This document shows positions 49,734-58,090 of a stretch of 64,000 nucleotides of DNA, piece after piece (the first letter of the stretch is position 1; the number at the start of each line of letters is the position of its first letter). The notes beneath the pieces were generated by a model. That model was not told where the DNA came from. It searched no databases and saw only the letters and a list, made by a program, of their open reading frames with translations. Position numbers and translations under genes: made by a program. Location of the stretch: the NCBI GenBank assembly GCA_963824195.1, contig CAWGOJ010000015.1:1-64000 (forward strand). The letters run 5' to 3'. This stretch comes from Bog-473 sp963824195 (GTDB lineage Bacteria; Actinomycetota; Acidimicrobiia; Acidimicrobiales; RAAP-2).

Positions 49734-50813
49734 ATGTTCGAGGACCGGATCGCCGCGCTCGAGGCGGAGTACCAGGCTGTCGAGGCCGAGCTCGCCGACT
49801 CCGCCACCCACTCTGACCCGGACCGCCTGCGCGACCTGTCGCGGCGCCACAAGGAGCTCGGCGAGATCGTGCGCGCTTGGCACGACCTCACTGCGGCCCG
49901 TGAGGACCTGACCGCCGCCCGCGAGATGTTGACCGAGGCGTCGGGGGACGACCGCGAGATCATGCGGCTCGAGGCCGACGACGCGGAGTCGCGGGTGATG
50001 GCTCTCGAGGAGCGGATCCAGGAGCTGCTGCTGCCCAAGGACCCCAACGAGGGGCGCAACGTCATCATGGAGATCCGCGGTGCGGTCGGTGGCGACGAGG
50101 CGAACCTGTTCGCCCGGGTGCTCTACGACATGTACCTGCGCTACGCGGCGACGAAGAAGTGGAAGGTCGAGGTCCTCTCTGAGGATGCCTCAGACAAGGA
50201 CGGGATCAACGAGGCGGTCTTCCTGGTCAAGGGGCCAGATGCCTACATCCGGCTGGAGCACGAGGCCGGCACGCACCGGGTGCAGCGGGTGCCGGTCACC
50301 GAGGCCAAGGGCAGGATCCACACCTCCACCGCCACGGTGACGGTGCTGCCCGAGGCGGCGGAGGTTGAGGTCGACATCGACCCTAACGACCTCAAGATCG
50401 ACGTCTACCGCTCGACAGGGCCGGGCGGACAGTCGGTCAACACCACCGACTCGGCCGTGCGGATCACTCACATCCCCACCGGCACGGTCGTGGCGATGCA
50501 GGACGAGAAGAGCCAGATTCAGAACCGGGCCAAGGCCATGGTGGTGCTGCGCTCCCGGCTGCTCAAGGCCGAGCAGGACCGCCAGGCCGCCGAGATGTCG
50601 GCCCAGCGGCGCGGCCAGGTCGGGGCGGGGAACCGCACCGACAAGATCCGCACCTACAATTTCAAGGAGAACCGGGTCACCGACCACCGGATCAACCTCA
50701 CCCTCTACAAGCTGGATCAGGTGCTGGCGGGTGACCTGAACGAGCTGACCGACGCGCTCATGGCCGACAAGCGGGGCCGCCAGCTGTCGGGCGAGGAGGA
50801 CGGCGAGGGGTGA
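49734..50813 (+). CDS. prfA: Peptide chain release factor 1
   Basis: 359 residues, full length. N-terminal helical domain, then the peptidyl-tRNA hydrolysis motif STGPGGQSVNTTDSAVRI with GGQ, and QNRAKAMVVLRSRL. Recognises UAA and UAG. The Gln of GGQ is the target of PrmC, whose gene follows with a GTGA overlap. Confidence 0.96.
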   Translation: MFEDRIAALEAEYQAVEAELADSATHSDPDRLRDLSRRHKELGEIVRAWHDLTAAREDLTAAREMLTEASGDDREIMRLEADDAESRVMALEERIQELLLPKDPNEGRNVIMEIRGAVGGDEANLFARVLYDMYLRYAATKKWKVEVLSEDASDKDGINEAVFLVKGPDAYIRLEHEAGTHRVQRVPVTEAKGRIHTSTATVTVLPEAAEVEVDIDPNDLKIDVYRSTGPGGQSVNTTDSAVRITHIPTGTVVAMQDEKSQIQNRAKAMVVLRSRLLKAEQDRQAAEMSAQRRGQVGAGNRTDKIRTYNFKENRVTDHRINLTLYKLDQVLAGDLNELTDALMADKRGRQLSGEEDGEG

Positions 50814-51721
50814 CCGTGGCGGCTGGCCCCACGCGCGGCGCTCTGGTCGCCGAGTTGGTCGAGGTGGTGGGTGACCGGCACGAGGCGCGCTTCATCGTCG
50901 ACGAGGTGCTCGGTCTCGGACTGGTCCCGGGACGCCCCGACGTGCCGAGCGGCCCACCCGACGAGGCGGCGGTCACGGCGGCGCGTCGCATGGCGGCGCG
51001 CCGGGCAGCGGGGGAGCCGCTGCAGTATGTCTTCGGGCACTGGCCGTTCCGTGACCTCGATCTCCTGGTGGACCCCCGCGTGCTGATCCCGCGCCCCGAG
51101 ACCGAGCAGGTCGCCGAGGTGGCGGTAGCGGAGGCCCGCCATCTCGGCCGCGGGGTCGCCGGCACCGGCATCGTGGCCGTCGACGCCGGCACCGGCACCG
51201 GTGCCCTCGCGCTGGCGTTGGCCACCGTGCTGGGACGTGGCGCGCTGCGCGAGGTCTGGGGCGTCGACGCCAGCGCCGATGCGCTCGATGTGGCGGCGGC
51301 GAACGTGGCTGCCGTGCGCCGCCGCCACGGGGATGCACTGCCTCGCATCGAGCTGGTCCGGGGGAGCTGGTTCGAGCCGCTCCCGGCGTCGTTGCGGGGA
51401 GCCGTCGACCTCGTCGTCTCCAACCCGCCCTACGTCTCAGAGGAGGAATGGGACGGGCTGGCGCCCGAGGTGCGCGCCGAACCACGCCGGGCGTTGGTGG
51501 CGGGGCCCGGCAGCGACGGCACGCCTGGACTGGCGGACGTGGAGGCCGTGCTGGGCCAGGCCAGGGCCTGGCTCGGGCGCCCAGGCACCGCCGTGATCGA
51601 GCTGGCGCCGCAGCAGGCCGGCGCGGCCGCCGAGATGGCCCGGCGGCTCGGATACGACGTGTGGGTCGAGCCTGACCTGGCCGGGCGGCCGCGCGCGCTG
51701 GTAGCACGGGCGGCGCTCTGA
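50810..51721 (+). CDS. prmC: Release factor glutamine methyltransferase
   Basis: 303 residues: N-terminal PrmC domain with REPLQYVFGHWPF-like AAGEPLQYVFGHWPF, SAM-binding AVDAGTGTGALALALA and catalytic VVSNPPYVSEEEW. Methylates the GGQ glutamine of release factors. GTG start overlapping prfA. Confidence 0.95.
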   Translation: MTVAAGPTRGALVAELVEVVGDRHEARFIVDEVLGLGLVPGRPDVPSGPPDEAAVTAARRMAARRAAGEPLQYVFGHWPFRDLDLLVDPRVLIPRPETEQVAEVAVAEARHLGRGVAGTGIVAVDAGTGTGALALALATVLGRGALREVWGVDASADALDVAAANVAAVRRRHGDALPRIELVRGSWFEPLPASLRGAVDLVVSNPPYVSEEEWDGLAPEVRAEPRRALVAGPGSDGTPGLADVEAVLGQARAWLGRPGTAVIELAPQQAGAAAEMARRLGYDVWVEPDLAGRPRALVARAAL

Positions 51722-51722
51722 G

Positions 51723-52463
51723 ATGGGGGGCGTGAACGACGAGGTCGACGTAGACAACGGAGGTGTCGCGGAGGTGGCCCGCCCGCCGATCGTGGCTGCC
51801 GGTACGGCCGGGGCGGCGGAGGCCCTGGCAGCGGGCGCCATCATCGCCGTGCCCGCTGTGGGCGGCTACTACCTCGCGGTGCGCGCCGGCTCGCCCGAGG
51901 CCGAAGCGCAGCTGGTGGATCTGGCCGCCGACCCGGACGGCCCCCATTACGCCGTCGGATCCACCGAGGCCCTGCGCTCGCTGACGTCGGGCTGGACCAG
52001 CGAGGTGGGCCGGCTGCTCGAGCGCTGCTGGCCCGGCCCCCTCGAGGTGTTCCTGCCCAGGGCCGGCACCGACGGCACGGAGAGCGCGGACGCGGGCGGG
52101 GAACCGGCCGGTGGCCCGGCGGGCGCGACATCAGGCAGTTGGGCGGTCGTCGTGGGCATGCCCGACGGCCGGGCGCTGCGTCGGCTGTGCCGGGACTACG
52201 GCCCCTGGCGCACGGTGCCGCTCAGTTTCACGGAGGCGCAGCAGGTGGCCCAGGCCTTCGACGCGGCCGCGGTGGCGCTCGTCGTCGAGGGGGGGCGCCG
52301 CGAGGGGCCGGCCCCAACGCTCGTGGATGCGACCGTTTCTCCCGTCCGCGTCCTGCGCGAGGGCGCACTGCCGGGGAGCTTCATAGAGGGGACGATGCTG
52401 ATGAGCACGCGGCGGCGCTTCAGCCTGCGTCGGCGGGGACGGGACGAGGGCGGGTCGGCCTGA
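51723..52463 (+). CDS. Sua5/YrdC-like protein, degenerate
   Basis: A 246-residue protein in the place normally taken by Sua5 (threonylcarbamoyl-AMP synthase). RCWPGPLEVFLPRAG and PTLVDATVSPVRVLREGALP fit the family. However, the N-terminal nucleotide-site motif with Lys-Arg-Pro is missing (GGYYLAVRAGSPEAEAQL instead) and the SAN motif is replaced (TVPLSFTEAQ). Either an inactive paralogue or one with changed function. A Ser/Gly/Ala-rich loop is inserted mid-protein. Confidence 0.65.
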   Translation: MGGVNDEVDVDNGGVAEVARPPIVAAGTAGAAEALAAGAIIAVPAVGGYYLAVRAGSPEAEAQLVDLAADPDGPHYAVGSTEALRSLTSGWTSEVGRLLERCWPGPLEVFLPRAGTDGTESADAGGEPAGGPAGATSGSWAVVVGMPDGRALRRLCRDYGPWRTVPLSFTEAQQVAQAFDAAAVALVVEGGRREGPAPTLVDATVSPVRVLREGALPGSFIEGTMLMSTRRRFSLRRRGRDEGGSA

Positions 52464-52585
52464 GGAGGCACGGCGAGAGATCTCGCCGTGAGCACGGACG
52501 CGCTGGTCTTCGCGGAAACTGTAACCAGAAGCGTGGATAGTTCTGGGAGAGATCGGGTTGGGAGGGGCGTCCGGAGGCCGCCTCC

Positions 52586-53635
52586 TCAGCTGGCGGTGAC
52601 CCGCTCCACCGCCGGGAGCCTGCTGACCGAGCGCCGCTCCTCCCAGTGGCTTCGCCGCCCGAGGGCGGCGAAGTGCGCCGGGCGGTCGGACAGCGCGTAG
52701 GTGGCCAACCACAGGCGCTTGAGGTGCCGCTTGTAGCCGTGTGCGACGTCGTCCTCGTAGGCCGTGCGGCCGTGGAGCACGTGGTAGTTGTTGATGAACT
52801 GCATCTCGCCCGGCTGCAGGTCCATGTACACGTTGAAGTCCGGGTCGTTGGCCAACGCCGAGACCGTCGTGATGGCCTCGCGCGTGGTCGGGCTCAGGCG
52901 GGGCGCGTCGGGGTGTCGCTGCGAGGCGAGGATGTACTGAGGGATGAAGCGCACGAAGAGCCGGCCAGCGTGCTCGGTGAACCCCGGCACCGAGTAGAAG
53001 GCCCTCGCCCCTTCGGCCTGCTCGCCCCTCGTGTCGTAGGGCAGCGCCTCGTAGAGCGCGGCGGCGAGGTCGGGCGACTCGCGCACCAGGTGGTTGTGGA
53101 TCGCCACAGCGTTGGCGACGCAAGAGAGGCCGCCGGTGCGGGCCGGGCGCAGGCAGAGCAGCCCCACGAGGTCGGAGCCGTCCGTGTGATAGTCGAGCGC
53201 TATGCCGCCGAGCTCGTTGCCGCGCACGGTCGGGTCATCGACCGTCTTGCCCTGGTCGGTGACGTCGCCCAGCACGTGCCCGTACTTGTTCTGCGCCCAC
53301 GGCTCACCGAGGTGCAGCCCGAGACCCCAGTAGAGGAGCGTCAGGTCGTCGTCGCCGTAGCGATCGGTGTCCAGCGTCGCGATGCGCGCGAAGCCCCGGC
53401 CGTCGAGGAGGGCCTCCACGACGCCGTCCAGCTTGGCGGCCAGGGCGTCGAGCGGGAAGTCCTCGCGCTCGAGCTCAAGGGGATCGGTGCTCTTCTTCTT
53501 TGCCGTCGCCAGCGCGTTGTCGAGCTCGGCGTGGTCGGCCACGGTGAGTCGCAGCGTCCAGGTCTCCGCCTCGGCGACGTCGGCCGCCCTCCATTCGGCC
53601 GCCGGCTCCAGCTCGTGCAGTTCGCTCGCGTTCAT
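52586..53635 (-). CDS. TauD/TfdA-like Fe(II)/2-oxoglutarate dioxygenase
   Basis: A 349-residue protein with the double-stranded beta-helix iron site: YHTDGSDLVG (HxD) and NNYHVLHGRTAYEDD (distal His), plus Arg in KRLWLATY for 2-oxoglutarate. Substrate unknown. It lies 19 bp after the amidohydrolase gene in the same operon, so it may act on the released product. ATG 53635 chosen (MNASELHELEPAAEW). Confidence 0.82.
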   Translation of the reverse strand: MNASELHELEPAAEWRAADVAEAETWTLRLTVADHAELDNALATAKKKSTDPLELEREDFPLDALAAKLDGVVEALLDGRGFARIATLDTDRYGDDDLTLLYWGLGLHLGEPWAQNKYGHVLGDVTDQGKTVDDPTVRGNELGGIALDYHTDGSDLVGLLCLRPARTGGLSCVANAVAIHNHLVRESPDLAAALYEALPYDTRGEQAEGARAFYSVPGFTEHAGRLFVRFIPQYILASQRHPDAPRLSPTTREAITTVSALANDPDFNVYMDLQPGEMQFINNYHVLHGRTAYEDDVAHGYKRHLKRLWLATYALSDRPAHFAALGRRSHWEERRSVSRLPAVERVTAS

Positions 53636-53654
53636 GTTGGCTCCTCCCCGCCAC

Positions 53655-55361
53655 TCAACTGGTGGCGCGCACGAGCCGCCCGGGCAGCGCACCCGTCGGC
53701 TCACCGTCTCGATACGTGATCTGTCCCCCCACGACCGTCGCGCAGTAGCCGCGGGCTCGTTGCAGGAGTCGCTTGCCCCCGGCGGGAAGGTCGTAGGCCA
53801 TGACCGGCGCCTCGCAGCGGAGGTGGTCGAAGTCGATGACGTTGAGGTCGGCGCGCATGCCCTCTGCCACCACCCCGCGGTCGTGCAGACCCACGGCACG
53901 GGCCGTCGAGCTGGTCAGCTGTGCGACCACCCAGCCCACTGGCATGCGTCCGTGCGAGCGGTCGCGGGCCCAGTGCGAGAGCGCGTACGTGGGGAAGCTG
54001 GCGTCGGCGATGATGCCCACGTGGGCACCGCCGTCACCCAGCCCGAAGACGGTGTCGGGATGGGCGAGCATCTCGCCGCAGGCGTCGAGGTCGCCGTCGG
54101 CGTAGTTGGAGAACGGGACGAAGAGGAAGTTGCGCCCGCCGTTCTCCGCCAGCAGGTCCATGGTGAGCTGGGCGGGGTCGACGCCCCGGGACTCGGCCAT
54201 CGCCTGCACGCTCGTCTCGGGCGCGGGCTCGTAGTCGGGCACCTCGCCTAGGGGGTACATCCGGCCGAAGTCGACAAGGCGGCGACCGGGCCCGTCAGGT
54301 CGCTCACCGTCTGTCAGGCGAGCCCGGAACGCGGGGTCGTGCAGCGCCGCCACCTGCGCCTCGAGGGGCTGCCCGGCGACCTCGCGGAACGCCGGGTGGC
54401 CCGAGAAGGGATGGAACGAGGACTGCAGCCCCAGCAGCAGCCCCACTGGCCGGGGCGCCACCTGGGCCCGGATCGGCAGCCCGTCGGCCGCCGCCCGTCC
54501 GATCTGCGCCAGCAGGTCGCGCCACGCCTCGGGCCGCTGGTGGCTCTGGGCGAGCGACACCGACAGCGGGCACCCCGTACGCTCGACCAGCTGCCGGATC
54601 ATGGCGAACTCGGCGTCGGCGTCGGGCCAGAAGTCCGAGATCAGCTCCACCACGCCGTGCCCGGCGTCGGCCACGCCGAGGGCGATCGCTTCCAGCTCCT
54701 CGGCTCGCGCCCGCAGTGACGGCGTCGGGTCACCCGTCGCCGTGCGGTGGTTCAACGTCCGCGACGTCGAGAAGCCGATGGCTCCCGCCGAGAGGGCCTC
54801 GGTGGCCAGCCGACGCATGGCCGCCGTGTCCTGCTCTGTCGCGTCCTCCAGGCGGGCGGCCCGCTCGCCCATGACGTAGAGCCGCAGCGCGCCATGGGGG
54901 AGCTGCGCGCACAGGTCGATGTCGTGGGGCCGGCGCTCGACCGCATCGAGGTATTCGCCGAAGCTCTCCCACGACCAGTCGATCCCCTCCTCGAGCACGG
55001 CACCGGGGATGTCCTCGACGCCTTCCATGAGGGAGATGAGCCGATCGTGCGCGTCGGGCCGCACGGGTGCGAAGCCCACGCCGCAGTTGCCCATCACCGC
55101 CGTCGTGACGCCGTGCCAGCTGCTCGGGGTGACACGCGAGTCCCACGTCGCCTGCCCGTCGTAGTGGGTGTGGATGTCGACGAAGCCGGGCGTGACGAGC
55201 AGGCCGTCGGCGTCGATCTCCTCGCCCCCCCGTCCGGACACCACCCCCACGGCGGCGATCGTCGCCCCATCGACCGCCACGTCGGCCGCCACCGGCTCGC
55301 CGCCCAGGCCGTCGGCCAGCCGGCCGCCGCGGATCACGAGGTCGTGCGCCATCTGTGCCAT
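53655..55361 (-). CDS. N-acyl-D-amino acid deacylase-like amidohydrolase
   Basis: A 568-residue metal-dependent amidohydrolase: DLVIRGGRLADGLG, metal site TPGFVDIHTHYDGQ (HxH), GVTTAVMGNCGVGFAPVRP typical of the D-aminoacylase group, late Asp in GLGDGGAHVGI and C-terminal beta strands. It hydrolyses an amide or N-acyl bond; substrate unknown. Controlled by the MarR gene upstream through an operator at 55407-55424. Confidence 0.88.
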   Translation of the reverse strand: MAQMAHDLVIRGGRLADGLGGEPVAADVAVDGATIAAVGVVSGRGGEEIDADGLLVTPGFVDIHTHYDGQATWDSRVTPSSWHGVTTAVMGNCGVGFAPVRPDAHDRLISLMEGVEDIPGAVLEEGIDWSWESFGEYLDAVERRPHDIDLCAQLPHGALRLYVMGERAARLEDATEQDTAAMRRLATEALSAGAIGFSTSRTLNHRTATGDPTPSLRARAEELEAIALGVADAGHGVVELISDFWPDADAEFAMIRQLVERTGCPLSVSLAQSHQRPEAWRDLLAQIGRAAADGLPIRAQVAPRPVGLLLGLQSSFHPFSGHPAFREVAGQPLEAQVAALHDPAFRARLTDGERPDGPGRRLVDFGRMYPLGEVPDYEPAPETSVQAMAESRGVDPAQLTMDLLAENGGRNFLFVPFSNYADGDLDACGEMLAHPDTVFGLGDGGAHVGIIADASFPTYALSHWARDRSHGRMPVGWVVAQLTSSTARAVGLHDRGVVAEGMRADLNVIDFDHLRCEAPVMAYDLPAGGKRLLQRARGYCATVVGGQITYRDGEPTGALPGRLVRATS

Positions 55362-55406
55362 GCCATACCCTGCCCCTCTGCCTCCCCCGGGCTCCCCGGG
55401 GGAGTT

Positions 55407-55450
55407 AGTTAGATTGATCTAACTATATCCGATGGGGGTCGCCGCCACAA
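55407..55450 (-). promoter_or_regulatory. Promoter and MarR operator for the amidohydrolase operon
   Basis: Leftward promoter: -35 TTGTGG (55445-55450), 17-bp spacer, -10 TATAGT (55422-55427). Overlapping its -10 is AGTTAGAT-TG-ATCTAACT (55407-55424), a perfect 8-bp inverted repeat, 46 bp upstream of the amidohydrolase start. A MarR dimer here would shut off the operon. Confidence 0.65.
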
Positions 55451-55490
55451 GGGCCTGTCCGACCTGCCCGATCTGCCCGGACCGCCACGG

Positions 55491-55946
55491 TCACAGGCCG
55501 GTCCCGAACACGTTGCCGAGGCGCTCCTCCCGCGTCCCGGCCTGGGCCTCGTAGAGCTCGCGCAGGAAGCCCCGCATTGCGGTGCGGTCGACGCCCGGGA
55601 CCAGCTGCTCCATCCGTTCGGCCAGCTCCTCCTCGAAGCGGGCCAGCCTGGCCCGTCCGGCCGCCGTCAGCTCGATCCTGGTCACCCGCCCGTCGCCCGT
55701 CTCGTCCACGGCGTCGGTGACCCAGCCCTGCTGCCGCAGCCCGTTGATCATCGTGGACACCGTCGGCTTGGTCACGGCGTTGGCCGCCGCCACCTCGCCC
55801 GCCCGCCGGGAGCCGCCCAGGAGGTAGAGCAGGGTCCGGTACTGCGCCATGCTCAGGTCGCCCCGGCGGGCGACCTGCTCGAACTCCCGGTAGAGGGACA
55901 CCACGAGGCGCACCCCGGGCACCCGATCGTCCGGTGCAGCGGCCAT
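55491..55946 (-). CDS. MarR family regulator
   Basis: 151 residues: DLSMAQYRTLLYLLGGSRRA, recognition region AVTKPTVSTMINGLRQQGWV, wing DETGDGRVTRIELT. ATG at 55946. Located between the thiolase and amidohydrolase genes with the operator in the gap downstream, so it most likely represses the amidohydrolase/TauD genes. Confidence 0.9.
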   Translation of the reverse strand: MAAAPDDRVPGVRLVVSLYREFEQVARRGDLSMAQYRTLLYLLGGSRRAGEVAAANAVTKPTVSTMINGLRQQGWVTDAVDETGDGRVTRIELTAAGRARLARFEEELAERMEQLVPGVDRTAMRGFLRELYEAQAGTREERLGNVFGTGL

Positions 55947-55983
55947 CACCGCACCATAGGTTCGCCGCGCCGGGTCGGTCGCC

Positions 55984-57552
55984 CTACCCGTCGAGCGACA
56001 GCGCCCCACCGGCGGCGAGGACGCCCGTGCGTCCGATGCCCTCTTCTGTGCAGAGGAGCGCCAACGTGTCGGGGTCGGTGACGTTGCCCCAGGCACGGCT
56101 GCCGTCCTCGGCCCGGCAGGCGAGGATGCCGCGCTCGACCGCGCCGTCGCGATCGAAGGTCACGGTGTAGGTCTCGACGCGCACCGGCCCGCTTGCCTGC
56201 GCGTCGACCCTGCACTGAGGCAGGGCGTCGACCTCGCGCTGGACATCGCGCCAGGCGAAGGGTCGGGAGCCGCCGTCTGCCGGGGGGCGCGACGCGTAAA
56301 TCCCGATGGAGTGCTTCGTGGCGTACCACCCGAGGCCCGTCACGAGCCCCGCCGCTCCGGGATCGGCGCGCAGCGCGCCGACGGCGCGCGCGATGCCGTG
56401 CGAGGTGTAGTTGTTCCCGGGGCCACCGCCGAAGGTGAGCCCGCCGGTGAGCGTCAACGGGCGGGCCGGGTCGTCGACGGACAGCCCGAGCTCCGCCGCC
56501 GCCATCTGCACCACGACGGGGAAGCACGAGTACAGGTCGATCGCCGTCACGTCGTCGATGCCGAGGCCGGCGAGCTTGAGCGCCGCCGCCCCGGCCAGCC
56601 GGATGGCGGGGGAGCGGTGCAGCTCGGCCCGGTGCGAAATGAACCAGTGGTCGTTGGCATCCGCGCCAGCCAGCGGAAAGACCCAGCGCTCCTCGGGCAC
56701 TCCGGCGGCGCGGGCCGCCTCCACCGAGCACACGATGTAGCCGGCTCCCTGGTCCACCTGCATGTTGGCCGTGCATAGCTTGGGGTATGGGAACGAGATC
56801 ATCCGGTTGTCCGGCGCCGGGGTGACGATCTGGGCGGCAGAGCGGGGGGTGCGGATCCACGCCTGGGGGTTGGTGGCCGCCACCTCGCTGAAGTGGGACC
56901 ACAGGGACCCGATGCGGGCGGTGTGCTCTTGGAGCGTCCACCCGCGGGCGGCGCGCAGGGCGTTCTCGAACAGCGGGTAGGCGTGCACGGGCAGGAGCAC
57001 GCCGCGGCTCGTCTCGAGGTCGGTGGCGCCCGGCTTGTCCACGCCGAAGGTGACGGGCGCCGGCGTCTCCTCGGCCGGCTGGCTCGCCCAGGACAGCGGG
57101 GCCCGGGAAGGGTCACGTCTCGCCAGGGCGCGGGCGTACATGGCCTCGGCGCCGGTGACCAGCACGACGTCGAGGTCACCGTTGCTGATGGCCCGGCAGG
57201 CGTCGTGCATCAGGGCCTGCGGTGCGTTGCCGCCGATGGCCGACAGCATCAGCTGCGCCGGCTCGGTTCCCTCCTCGAAGCCCAGGCGGGACGCTACCAA
57301 CAGCGCCGGGTTCACCGTGCGCCACCCGAGCGGCACCACGACGCGGATGCTGTCCGCCCGTCGGATGAGTGTGTTCCCGGATGGGGCGGCACCTCCCGCC
57401 GCGGCCCCGTCGCAGTCCTCCGCCGCCGCCCGCAGCGCCCTCACCATGAGCTCCAGCGGTTCGGGCCGCTCCGCGGGGTCGAGCCCGTCGTCAGGGGGCG
57501 TGACGACCTGGCCGACGCCGACCACGACGGGGGTGCGCGGGTCGACGGCCAT
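55984..57552 (-). CDS. Thiolase-like acetyl-CoA acetyltransferase
   Basis: A 522-residue thiolase-fold protein of the SCP2-like acetyl-CoA acetyltransferase group: VGVGQVVTPPDDG, SAIGGNAPQALMHDACRAI where the classical active Cys loop would be (no Cys-Ser-Ser), GLTFGGGPGNNYTSHGIARA, and a C-terminal OB-like segment. Function probably in acyl-CoA or sterol metabolism; the reaction is uncertain because the nucleophilic Cys is absent. ATG 57552; a further upstream ATG would extend past the divergent rpiB start. Confidence 0.8.
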   Translation of the reverse strand: MAVDPRTPVVVGVGQVVTPPDDGLDPAERPEPLELMVRALRAAAEDCDGAAAGGAAPSGNTLIRRADSIRVVVPLGWRTVNPALLVASRLGFEEGTEPAQLMLSAIGGNAPQALMHDACRAISNGDLDVVLVTGAEAMYARALARRDPSRAPLSWASQPAEETPAPVTFGVDKPGATDLETSRGVLLPVHAYPLFENALRAARGWTLQEHTARIGSLWSHFSEVAATNPQAWIRTPRSAAQIVTPAPDNRMISFPYPKLCTANMQVDQGAGYIVCSVEAARAAGVPEERWVFPLAGADANDHWFISHRAELHRSPAIRLAGAAALKLAGLGIDDVTAIDLYSCFPVVVQMAAAELGLSVDDPARPLTLTGGLTFGGGPGNNYTSHGIARAVGALRADPGAAGLVTGLGWYATKHSIGIYASRPPADGGSRPFAWRDVQREVDALPQCRVDAQASGPVRVETYTVTFDRDGAVERGILACRAEDGSRAWGNVTDPDTLALLCTEEGIGRTGVLAAGGALSLDG

Positions 57553-57616
57553 GGACCGAGGAGCGTACCGGTTGACGCCCCGGAGGCTCCCCGGCGCCCC
57601 GGTACACTCGGTGGCC

Positions 57617-58090
57617 ATGCGCGTCGCCGTCGGCTCGGATCACGCCGGGTTCGACCTCAAGGAGATCCTGAAGGCCGAATTGGCCGCGTGGGGCCACGAT
57701 GTCGCAGACCACGGCACGCACGAGCCGGGTGTGACCGTCGACTACCCCGACTTCGGGGAGGCAGTGGGCCGAGCGGTGGCCGGCGGGCTGGCCGAGCTCG
57801 GCGTGTGCGTCTGCGGGACCGGCAACGGCATCGCAATGGCGGCCAACAAGGTCCCCGGCGTCCGGGCCGCGGTGGTCCACGACGTCACCACGGCGACCCT
57901 GGCCCGGCGCCACAACCACGCCAACGTGGTCTGCGTCGGCGCCCGCACCACCGGCACCACCGTGGTCGTCGACTCGCTGGCCGCGTTCCTGGCGGCGCCG
58001 GAGGAGCACGGGCGCCACGACATCCGGATCGAGGAGCTGGCGAGCCTCGACCGCGAACTCATCCACACTCCAGTCGAAGGGACTCCATGA
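57617..58090 (+). CDS. rpiB: Ribose-5-phosphate isomerase B
   Basis: 157 residues: VAVGSDHAGFDLKEILK and VCGTGNGIAMAANKVPG are family signatures, and RRHNHANVVCVGAR follows. Interconverts ribose-5-P and ribulose-5-P. Overlaps glyA (ATGA). Confidence 0.93.
   Translation: MRVAVGSDHAGFDLKEILKAELAAWGHDVADHGTHEPGVTVDYPDFGEAVGRAVAGGLAELGVCVCGTGNGIAMAANKVPGVRAAVVHDVTTATLARRHNHANVVCVGARTTGTTVVVDSLAAFLAAPEEHGRHDIRIEELASLDRELIHTPVEGTP

Noticed and set aside
57571..57607. rpiB promoter TTGACG...TACACT
   Set aside because: Spacing of about 25 bp is too long for a sigma-70 promoter.
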